Of a DNA stretch of 64,000 bases, positions 47,242 through 55,467 are shown piece after piece. Position numbers and translations under genes: made by a program. Where the stretch lies: NCBI RefSeq assembly GCF_016917355.1, contig NZ_CP070304.1, forward strand, positions 1-64,000, read 5' to 3'. The notes beneath the pieces were generated by a model, which saw nothing but the letters and a program-made list of their open reading frames with translations, did not search any database and was not told the DNA's origin. How positions within the stretch are numbered: the stretch's first letter is position 1; every line of letters begins with the position of its first letter. This stretch comes from Glaciimonas sp. PAMC28666 (GTDB taxonomy: Bacteria; Pseudomonadota; Gammaproteobacteria; Burkholderiales; Burkholderiaceae_D).

Positions 47242-48288
47242 TTAATGACTCTCGTCAGTCGACATGGCGTCTACTGCAGCAGATTCAAATGTCGCCATTT
47301 CAGCCATGAAAAGCACCGCTGCCTGCAGCAAAGGCAATGCCAGCGCCGCCCCTGTCCCCTCACCTAAACGCAAACCGACCTGCAGCAACGGCTGCGCGTT
47401 CAGGAAAGCCAACATCTGTTTATGGCCGCGCTCATCCGAACAATGTGCAAAAATACAGTAATCCAGTATTTCAGGTCGCAACTGAGCGGCGACTAACAAA
47501 GCACTGGTGACAATAAATCCATCAATGAGCAATACCATGCGGCGCTCTGCGGCGGCCAGCATTGCGCCGACCATCATCGCAATTTCGAACCCACCAAACG
47601 TCGCCAATATATCAAGCGGCGCAATCACGCCAGCATGATGCTCCACTGCCCGCTGAATCACGTTTTGCTTGTGCAAAATACGCGCTGCATCGAACGCCGT
47701 GCCAGCGCCAACACAGTCCACCAGCGGCAAGCCGGTGATCTTGTGCATAATCGCCGCCGCAGCTGTCGTATTGCCGATTCCCATTTCCCCGAAACCCACG
47801 ATATTGCCAGTTAACGACTGGGTGACTGCGATGCCATACTCTATCGCGATCATGCATTGATCCGCGCTCATTGCCGCCTGGGTAACAAAATTCTGAGTTC
47901 CTCGACCGACTTTCCTGTCAATCAGGTCAGGACGCGGTTCAAAATCGTGATTTACACCGGCATCGACTATATGTAACGCACACTGACTTTGCCGGGCAAA
48001 TACATTAATTGCCGCGCCCTGCAGAAGAAAATTCTCGACCATTTGCCAGGTCACGCTTTGGGGATACGCAGAAATATTCTCGGCCACAACCCCATGGTCG
48101 GCGGCAAAGACCACAATCGCTGGCGCAACGAGTGTCGGCCGCGTGGTCTTTTGAATCAGACCTATCTGCAGCCCGATTGTCTCCAGTATGCCCAAACTAC
48201 CCAAAGGCTTGGTTTTATTATTGATGACAGTGGTGATGGTAGTGCCGAGATCGCTATCCTGAGTGGACGCAACGTGAGGAATCTGCAT
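47242..48288 (-). CDS. cobT: Nicotinate-nucleotide-dimethylbenzimidazole phosphoribosyltransferase
   Basis: 348 residues from the ATG at 48288 (MQIPHVAST), matching usual CobT length; a frame extending 38 codons upstream encodes a basic low-complexity tail and is less likely. Motifs: KPLGSLGILE, FAADHGVV near 80, GFGEMGIGNTTAAAA near 170, and the C-terminal LRLGEGTGAALALPLL with the catalytic Glu near 315. It makes alpha-ribazole phosphate, the substrate of CobC. Together with CobS and CobC it completes the lower-ligand branch; no cobU or de novo corrin genes are in the window. Confidence 0.95.
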   Translation of the reverse strand: MQIPHVASTQDSDLGTTITTVINNKTKPLGSLGILETIGLQIGLIQKTTRPTLVAPAIVVFAADHGVVAENISAYPQSVTWQMVENFLLQGAAINVFARQSQCALHIVDAGVNHDFEPRPDLIDRKVGRGTQNFVTQAAMSADQCMIAIEYGIAVTQSLTGNIVGFGEMGIGNTTAAAAIMHKITGLPLVDCVGAGTAFDAARILHKQNVIQRAVEHHAGVIAPLDILATFGGFEIAMMVGAMLAAAERRMVLLIDGFIVTSALLVAAQLRPEILDYCIFAHCSDERGHKQMLAFLNAQPLLQVGLRLGEGTGAALALPLLQAAVLFMAEMATFESAAVDAMSTDESH

Positions 48289-48588
48289 GGGGATGATGTC
48301 CGATGGGTTTTTGCTATGATTTCTGCGCTGAATCGTTGCGCTATGATTTCTGCGATGGTTTTGTTTGAATTGCGGCGCGTCGAAGATGCGATGTTTGCGC
48401 AAAACAGGTCAGAAAAAAGCAGCAAAATACTGCTGCCCGCGGTCTACCCGTCGCAGCATCATGACGTTCTACATCAAAAGCGTTACGGCGCGGCCCATGT
48501 CCACATCAACCAACCCATCACTGCAATTGGCTCCGATATGGTAGTACGACGCGCCGACGAAATGCATGGGTGTAATAAAAACGCCGTC
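48289..48588. other. Intergenic region between glnB and cobT
   Basis: 300 bp without an accepted gene. It contains a perfect 15-bp direct repeat GCTATGATTTCTGCG at 48313 and 48340 (27 bp apart) in the leader of cobT. No clear riboswitch was recognised here. Confidence 0.55.
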
Positions 48589-48945
<357 letters not shown>

Positions 48946-49092
48946 TTAACAAAAATCTTGTGACAAAAATCGTGGAACGGGAGAAAAAGGAAATGCGCAC
49001 AAATCGAACAATATTCGGGTCACGCTTGAAACCTCAGGCTCGCTTTGATCCGATGTCGTCCGATGTCACCCTATCGGTTGCTTTATGCCGTT

Positions 49093-50730
49093 CTATCCCC
49101 GTTCTATCCCCTCTCTGAACTTAGAGGTAATGGGATAACGCCAGTCACGACCAAATGCGCGGTGCGTCACGCGGCATCCAACCGGGGCCTGACGGCGCTT
49201 GTATTCGTTTATCTTGATCAGGCGCGTGATACGTTGAATATCTTCAATCGGGTAACCGGCAGCCTCGATTTCAGCAATACTCTGATTTTCCTCCATATAC
49301 ATTTGCATAATGGCGTCTAAAACGTCATACGGCGGCAGCGAATCCTGGTCGGTCTGATCGGGCCGGAGTTCCGCCGATGGCGGTCGCGTCAGAATGCGAG
49401 TAGGAATGACCTCATCAAGCGTGTTCCGATACGCGCACAGGCGATATACCAACGTCTTCGCGATATCCTTGATGACAGCAAAACCACCAGCCATGTCGCC
49501 ATACAAGGTGCAATACCCCACCGCCATTTCACTCTTGTTGCCCGTGGTCAATACGATTGAACCAAATTTGTTCGATAACGCCATCAACAAGGTGCCGCGG
49601 ATGCGCGCCTGGATGTTTTCTTCTGTCGTATCTTCCGCCACGCCTTCAAACTCACTTGCCAGCGTCGACTTGAAAGCGCTAAAACAATCATTGATCGATA
49701 TTTCATCATAGCGCACACCCAGTCGCTGCACCATGTCGCGTGAGTCAACCCACGAAATTTCTGCAGTATAGGGAGACGGCATCATAATGCAGCGCACTTT
49801 GTCAGCCCCGAGCGCGTCTACCGCAATTGCCAACACCAATGCTGAATCAACGCCGCCCGACAAACCGAGCAGCACGCCAGGAAATCCGTTCTTTCCGATA
49901 TAGTCGCGCACACCCAACACCAGCGCCTGATATACCTGCGCCTCCACCGATTGCGTTGGTGTAACACTGGAGGATGCGCTTGCGACAGGCCGCGCGCCGT
50001 CAAATTCGATGATTTGAAGATCTTCCTGCGCATGTTTTAGTTGCGCCGTCACCTCACCGTATTGGTCCATGACAAACGAATTACCGTCAAATATCAACTC
50101 GTCCTGGCCGCCCACCAGATTCGCGTAAACCAGCGCCAAACCCTTGCCCGTGACGTTCGCACGCATGATGTCATAGCGCAGATGCTGTTTGTTCATGTGG
50201 TATGGCGAACCGTTCGGCACCAGCAACACCTGGGCACCAGCGGCGCGAGCACGCGCAGGCGCATGGGAAAACCAGGTGTCTTCGCAAATATTCAGACCAA
50301 ACCGCACCCCTTTTACTTCAAATACAAAGGGCACATCCGAGGACGAGAAATAACGCTTCTCGTCAAAAACAGCATCGTTCGGCAACGCGTATTTGCAATA
50401 AGTGCCTACCAGTGCACCATTTACGATCACAGACGCAGCATTAAAATGCGCTCCGCCTTGCAGGAGAGGATGTCCGACCACGACATGCACGTCACGCAAA
50501 TCCGCCAACTCGGCGGTTAATGCTGTCATTGCTTCCAAGGTTTTATCGTAGAAAGCCTGACGCAGCAGTAAATCTTCGGGCGGATATCCCACCAGCGACA
50601 ACTCCGGCGTGAGCACGATGTCAGCCCCCTGAAGCGCCGCGCGACGTGCGAAATCAGCGATTTTGGCCCGATTACCGGCAAGGTCACCGACGGTGCTATT
50701 GATTTGCGCAATGGCGACTTTTACTGTCAT
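49093..50730 (-). CDS. nadE: Glutamine-dependent NAD+ synthetase
   Basis: 545 residues from ATG 50730 (MTVKVAIAQIN). N-terminal nitrilase-type glutaminase (1-260) with Glu in LTPELSLVGYP, Lys in CKYALPN and Cys in GLNICEDTWF; C-terminal synthetase with the P-loop LSGGVDSALVL near 290 and TTGNKSEMAVGY near 395. It amidates nicotinic acid adenine dinucleotide to NAD+, the last step of NAD synthesis. Both active sites are complete. The gene precedes glnB by about 165 bp on the same strand. Confidence 0.96.
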   Translation of the reverse strand: MTVKVAIAQINSTVGDLAGNRAKIADFARRAALQGADIVLTPELSLVGYPPEDLLLRQAFYDKTLEAMTALTAELADLRDVHVVVGHPLLQGGAHFNAASVIVNGALVGTYCKYALPNDAVFDEKRYFSSSDVPFVFEVKGVRFGLNICEDTWFSHAPARARAAGAQVLLVPNGSPYHMNKQHLRYDIMRANVTGKGLALVYANLVGGQDELIFDGNSFVMDQYGEVTAQLKHAQEDLQIIEFDGARPVASASSSVTPTQSVEAQVYQALVLGVRDYIGKNGFPGVLLGLSGGVDSALVLAIAVDALGADKVRCIMMPSPYTAEISWVDSRDMVQRLGVRYDEISINDCFSAFKSTLASEFEGVAEDTTEENIQARIRGTLLMALSNKFGSIVLTTGNKSEMAVGYCTLYGDMAGGFAVIKDIAKTLVYRLCAYRNTLDEVIPTRILTRPPSAELRPDQTDQDSLPPYDVLDAIMQMYMEENQSIAEIEAAGYPIEDIQRITRLIKINEYKRRQAPVGCRVTHRAFGRDWRYPITSKFREGIERG

Positions 50731-51175
50731 GGCAATAAATATGAAATGTGAAGAACGATGATGACAAGGATTAGCCAAACCACAAAACTAAGCCACAAAA
50801 CTAATGCAAACCTTAAGGGACGATTATCGCATGCGCATCACTTCCGTATCGCTTATGTCTCGTTCTTGTAACGTTCTTGTAACGTTCTTATTGACCATAG
50901 CCTCAAAGTTGACGTCGATCACTCTGCTATTTGCGCTATGTGGTCGTTTTTGGCATGCAGATTGTTTAGCGCCAATTTGTTCCAGTTTTGCTTTTTGCTT
51001 AAGTCCTATTTCAAACGACAATAGATTCATGTGAGCAAAAAAGCGCTAATTCAGGTACAAACAATGCGGGGTTACATCGCCAGGGATGATTGTTCGCGCA
51101 AGAATAAAATCTGCATGAGTGCTAAACTCAGCTCTTTCCATCTTACTTTTTAGCCTTCCCTATCGTATTGACTCA
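50731..51175. other. Divergent intergenic region with 11-bp repeat
   Basis: About 445 bp between nadE and the FemAB-like gene, presumably holding both promoters. CGTTCTTGTAA occurs twice in a row plus a partial third copy (50861-50890). An open frame on the minus strand at 50824-51030 has no supporting features. Confidence 0.55.
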
Positions 51176-52351
51176 GTGACTAAACAAACACCTCTTCCAC
51201 CATTGAAATTCAGCACGCGCATTGTTTCCTCCTTGGAAGAAATCGGCCAACCCGCGTGGGATGCGCTACTGGCGTTGCAAACCGATGCCAATCCGTTTTT
51301 ATCATTCGCCTTTTTGCACGCATTGCACGAAACCGGCTGCGCCTCCGACAAATCCGGCTGGCAACCCCAATATGTCACACTGTGGAACAACACGACGGAG
51401 CCGCAATTGATGGCGGCGCTGCCGTTGTACGTTAAATTTCACTCCTATGGAGAATACGTATTCGACTGGGCCTGGGCCGATGCCTATCAGCGTAGTGGTC
51501 TGGAGTATTATCCCAAGTTACTCTCAGCCATTCCGTTTACGCCAGTTACCGGTGGACGTTTACTGGCACGCGATGCGTCCTCTGCCGCCGCGTTGATCGA
51601 CGTGCTGAAAATTTTGCGCGTCGATACGCAAACCTCCTCTACGCATATTCTGTATCCACCCGCGGAACAGGCCGAGGCACTCCACGCAGCCGGTTTTTTA
51701 TTACGTAGCGGCGTCCAGTTTCATTGGCTCAATCCGGGATATCTTGACTTCGACGCATTTCTCGATACGCTCGAGCGCAAAAAACGCAAGAACATCCGCG
51801 CAGAACGACGCAAGGTCGCAGAAGCAGGGGTCACCTTCCGACACGTCCGCGGCGTCAATGCGACCGACGCGGATTGGGTATTTTTCAACCGCTGCTATCG
51901 CCATACCTATGCCGCCCATCATTCCACCCCCTATCTGAATCTGGCTTTTTTTCAGCGCATCGCCGCAACTATGCCGCAGAATATTTTGTTGATCGTCGCC
52001 GAACGTGAAGGTCGCCCAATCGCATCATCGTTACTGATTCATACTGAAACAACGTTATACGGCCGCTACTGGGGCGCGCTTGAAGACGTCCCGTGTCTGC
52101 ATTTTGAAACCGCTTATTACCAGCCATTAGAATTTTGCATCGCGCAAAAGATCGGCTGCTTCGAAGGCGGCGCGCAAGGCGAGCATAAAATGGCGCGGGG
52201 CTTTTTGCCGCAAAAAACCTGGTCGGCACATTGGCTGGCACACCCCGATTTTGCAAACGCGGTTGCCAATTTTCTGGAGCGAGAAAACGATGGCATTGAA
52301 GCTTATATGGATGAACTGAGTGATCGCAACCCCTTCAAGACGGAAGGTTGA
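51176..52351 (+). CDS. FemAB-like / GNAT-fold acyltransferase (COG3146, DUF482)
   Basis: 391 residues from a GTG at 51176 (MTKQTPLPPLKF); an upstream GTG at 51119 would add 19 hydrophobic residues and cannot be excluded. Landmarks of this family: NPFLSFAFLHALHETG, YVFDWAWADAYQR, LERKKRKNIRAERR near 215, YWGALEDVPCLHFETAYYQPLEFCI, and EGGAQGEHKMARGFLP near 345. Members are described as peptidoglycan-biosynthesis-like or N-acyl transferases, but biochemical evidence is thin. Cytoplasmic. The exact substrate is unknown. Confidence 0.85.
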   Translation: MTKQTPLPPLKFSTRIVSSLEEIGQPAWDALLALQTDANPFLSFAFLHALHETGCASDKSGWQPQYVTLWNNTTEPQLMAALPLYVKFHSYGEYVFDWAWADAYQRSGLEYYPKLLSAIPFTPVTGGRLLARDASSAAALIDVLKILRVDTQTSSTHILYPPAEQAEALHAAGFLLRSGVQFHWLNPGYLDFDAFLDTLERKKRKNIRAERRKVAEAGVTFRHVRGVNATDADWVFFNRCYRHTYAAHHSTPYLNLAFFQRIAATMPQNILLIVAEREGRPIASSLLIHTETTLYGRYWGALEDVPCLHFETAYYQPLEFCIAQKIGCFEGGAQGEHKMARGFLPQKTWSAHWLAHPDFANAVANFLERENDGIEAYMDELSDRNPFKTEG

Positions 52352-52516
52352 TTAACGCCTTTCATTGAGTTGGGTAAACCGGTACCTCGCATAGATTACA
52401 AATGACTGACCTTCGCACAAAATTAAACGCGCCCTCAACCGTTACCTCTCACCTTAAAGATCACCTCTTGTCTGGCGCAATCAAAACGATAGCGCTTGCC
52501 ATGCGAAACCCCAACC

Positions 52517-53401
52517 ATGCAACCAACCGATATTCTGCTCGCACTCCTTACTGTCGCACTCTGGGGCTTTAATTTTGTCGTTATCCGACTGGGACTTCAA
52601 GACTTGCCACCCTTGTTATTTTCCGCCCTACGCTTTATTTTTGCAGCCATACCGCTAGTCTTTTTTATCAAGCGCCCTGCAGTACCCTGGCATCTGTTGA
52701 TCGCTTACGGCCTTTTCCAGTTTGCGCTGCAATTTGCGCTATTATTTTCGGGAATGCATCTAGGCTTTACGGCGGGACTGGCGTCGTTGGTAATCCAGCT
52801 CCAGGCGTTCTTTACCATCGGTTTAGCCGTGCTGCTTTTAAAAGAACGACCGCGCGCGGCACAACTAATAGGCGCGTTTATTGCACTGGCTGGTATGGCG
52901 CTGGTGGCAACCCACGTTGACGGTGCCGCCACGTTTATCGGATTCTTGCTCGTGGTCTGCGCCGCAGTGAGCTGGGCTTCAGCGAATATCGTCACCAAGA
53001 CTATCGGAAAAGTAAATCCTTTGGCACTCGTAGTATGGGGATCGTTAATCGCCGTACCACCTTTATTGCTGGCATCTTTTTTGACGGAAGGTCCCGCGTC
53101 GTGGACGCATGCGGCGAACAATTTCAGCTGGAAGTCCGCTGGCGCAGTGCTATTCAATGCGTATCCGAACACGATCGTCGGCTTCGGCATCTGGTCCTTC
53201 CTGATGCGCAAATATCCTACCGCCACCATCGCGCCATTTGCATTACTTGTACCCGTTGTAGGCATGCTGAGCGCCACGCTGGTTTTAGATGAACCGTTGC
53301 AATGGTGGAAAATTGTGGCCGGCTTACTGGTATTGACCGGCCTGGCGCTAAATCAATTTGGCGCCAAACTGATGCTTCTACTCAAGCCGCTTAAACAATA
53401 G
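52517..53401 (+). CDS. eamA: EamA-family drug/metabolite exporter
   Basis: 294 residues from ATG 52517 (MQPTDILLALL), chosen by match to E. coli EamA (start just before the first membrane segment); a TTG seven codons upstream is less likely. Ten hydrophobic segments in two EamA halves; LWGFNFVVIRLGLQDLPP at the start is characteristic. E. coli EamA exports O-acetylserine and cysteine. It ends at a bidirectional terminator shared with ppa. Substrate is inference from similarity. Confidence 0.87.
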   Translation: MQPTDILLALLTVALWGFNFVVIRLGLQDLPPLLFSALRFIFAAIPLVFFIKRPAVPWHLLIAYGLFQFALQFALLFSGMHLGFTAGLASLVIQLQAFFTIGLAVLLLKERPRAAQLIGAFIALAGMALVATHVDGAATFIGFLLVVCAAVSWASANIVTKTIGKVNPLALVVWGSLIAVPPLLLASFLTEGPASWTHAANNFSWKSAGAVLFNAYPNTIVGFGIWSFLMRKYPTATIAPFALLVPVVGMLSATLVLDEPLQWWKIVAGLLVLTGLALNQFGAKLMLLLKPLKQ

Positions 53402-53444
53402 TCCTCCTCAAAAATACGCAACCACTCAGACGCCCCCCGAACCA

Positions 53445-53475
53445 TAAAAAAAGCGCACCGAGGTGCGCTTCTTTT
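53445..53475. terminator. Bidirectional intrinsic terminator between eamA and ppa
   Basis: AAGCGCACC-ga-GGTGCGCTT forms a perfect 9-bp stem flanked by an A-run (53445-53452) and CTTTT, giving U-runs in both directions for these convergent genes. Confidence 0.92.
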
Positions 53476-53491
53476 AAATAACCAGCGAATA

Positions 53492-54034
53492 TTACTTCGC
53501 TTCCAATGCTTTATTGTAAGCAGCAACGCCAGCCAAAATTTCCTCGCGGGCATCATCCGGACCGCCCCAACCATCGATCTTGACCCATTTACCTTTTTCC
53601 AGATCTTTGTAATGCTCAAAGAAATGTTGAATCTGGTTCAGGCGCAACTCGTTCATATCTTCCGGTTTCTGCCAATGCGTGTAAATGCTCAACACTTTGT
53701 CCACTGGGACCGCCAATAACTTCGCATCCTGACCGGCTTCGTCCGACATTTTCAACACGCCGATTGGGCGGCAGCGAACAACCACACCTGGGAACAATGG
53801 GAACGGTGTAATCACCAATACGTCAACCGGGTCACCGTCGTCCGACAAGGTTTGCGGAATATACCCGTAGTTGCAAGGATAATGCATCGCCGTACCCATG
53901 AAACGATCAACAAAAATCGCGCCGGACTCTTTGTCGACTTCATATTTGATCGGATCGGCATTCATCGGTATTTCAATAATGACATTGAAATCGTTAGGCA
54001 AATCGCGCCCGGAGGATACGTCGTTCAAGCTCAT
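53492..54034 (-). CDS. ppa: Inorganic pyrophosphatase, family I
   Basis: 180 residues, typical bacterial size. The active-site signature DGDPVDVLV gives metal-binding Asp66, Asp68 and Asp71; Glu21 region ([17 protein letters not shown]), YGYIPQT and [10 protein letters not shown] are also in place. It hydrolyses pyrophosphate from biosynthetic reactions in the cytoplasm. AGAG lies upstream of the ATG. Convergent with eamA. Confidence 0.97.
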   Translation of the reverse strand: MSLNDVSSGRDLPNDFNVIIEIPMNADPIKYEVDKESGAIFVDRFMGTAMHYPCNYGYIPQTLSDDGDPVDVLVITPFPLFPGVVVRCRPIGVLKMSDEAGQDAKLLAVPVDKVLSIYTHWQKPEDMNELRLNQIQHFFEHYKDLEKGKWVKIDGWGGPDDAREEILAGVAAYNKALEAK

Positions 54035-54243
54035 GTTGTCTCTCGTCTTGTAAGAAGGGTAAAAAATCTATCAACGCGAAATTATAACGGGTCTGAGCGC
54101 CATCGTGCAGTGCAACATTTAAAGAAAGGACCAAAACACTACCAAACGAACAACATTTTCGCGATGATGCGACATTCAGTGAAGCTCTCGTGGCGACCAC
54201 ACGAATGTGTATTGCAACATTCACAATAGGTAAATCCGCTATT

Positions 54244-55035
54244 TCACCGAGGCAAGGCGGCATTGCCAGAATGGCGCGCAGATGCACTGGACAAAAATGC
54301 ACCAACTGCATTCAACACGCTGGTCTGCTGATCACGATGCGGCGAATGACCGCAATCTGCAAGCACAAGACGTTGCGCGTTCGGCACCGCAGTTACAATC
54401 AAATCGACCTGATTCAAACTGAAATATTCGTCCTCCACACCTTGAATAACCAGCGTCGGTACATTGATAGCCGTCAGAAATTGTTCGATATTCCAGTCTT
54501 GAAAGGCATCCGCGGTCCATAAATCGTGCCAGGCCCAGAACACATGATCGACATCGCGATGATGTCTCTGCAGCTTCTGCCGGAAATCCGTTGACGCGTA
54601 AGCTTTCGTCGCTTCAATGATTCCCGCAATCGCCCGTAGCTCAACATTGACGTGCGGCGCTTCCAATACCAGCCCAGCTACACGCTCAGGAAACAAGGCA
54701 GCAGCAATGATCGCAATCGAAGCCCCATCGCTATGCCCGAATAAATATGCCTGACTTACCGCCAATGCGTCCATAACGCATGGGACCAACTTAGCCTCTC
54801 GCTCAAGATAGCCAGCATCACGCCCCCCCACAGGCGCATCCGAGTCGCCGTGACCATGGCGCGACCATGCGATCACCTCGTGACCGGTGGCACGCATCAG
54901 TTCAGCGGGAAAACTTCGCCAGATAGAGATTGAACCCAGCGCCTCATGCAACAGCATGATGGGCGGCTGCGATCCGGGCCAACGTTGATATTCCAATCGA
55001 ATCTCATCGACTTCAATGAAACCTGCTTCATTCAT
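54244..55035 (-). CDS. Alpha/beta hydrolase
   Basis: 263 residues from ATG 55035 (MNEAGFIEVDEIRLEYQ) with AGAGAAAG upstream; the longer frame to 55233 is rejected. Standard fold: oxyanion region LLHEALGS near 35, nucleophile elbow GHSDGAS with Ser near 99, acid in QGVEDEYF near 207, and catalytic His in CGHSPHRDQ near 236. It resembles the HLY/3-oxoadipate-enol-lactonase-like group. The substrate is unknown. About 210 bp upstream of ppa on the same strand. Confidence 0.88.
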   Translation of the reverse strand: MNEAGFIEVDEIRLEYQRWPGSQPPIMLLHEALGSISIWRSFPAELMRATGHEVIAWSRHGHGDSDAPVGGRDAGYLEREAKLVPCVMDALAVSQAYLFGHSDGASIAIIAAALFPERVAGLVLEAPHVNVELRAIAGIIEATKAYASTDFRQKLQRHHRDVDHVFWAWHDLWTADAFQDWNIEQFLTAINVPTLVIQGVEDEYFSLNQVDLIVTAVPNAQRLVLADCGHSPHRDQQTSVLNAVGAFLSSASARHSGNAALPR

Positions 55036-55467
55036 AGCATTACTTTCTCTGTGTAACCGCGCCTCATGCAGTGTAAATGAATCTATACCAAATATGCGTT
55101 GGTTCGGCCCAGACCGGCGAGTTTCGATGCCAACGTCGTGACGGCTAATGCTATACAGAGAAATCCAGACAATGATTGCAGAGTCCTTTCCGCAAGAAAT
55201 ACGCAATCGACCACTGACGTTAATCCCTTGCATTGCCTTCCGAACAAACGCAGCAGACGCTTAAGCAGACTACTGGTAGAGAAAATTCTCGATCAAACAA
55301 AGAATATCCCACGCGCTGACGAGGGCTTGTCTTCTGGTACGCGAAAACACAAATACCGATAATCGATCGATCGGATCATGCAATCCCGAGCAAATTTGCA
55401 GGAGGCCCGAATCAAGTTACCGCGCGCCTGCCCGAACATCGACTATCCACTATTTAGCGCCCATTTC

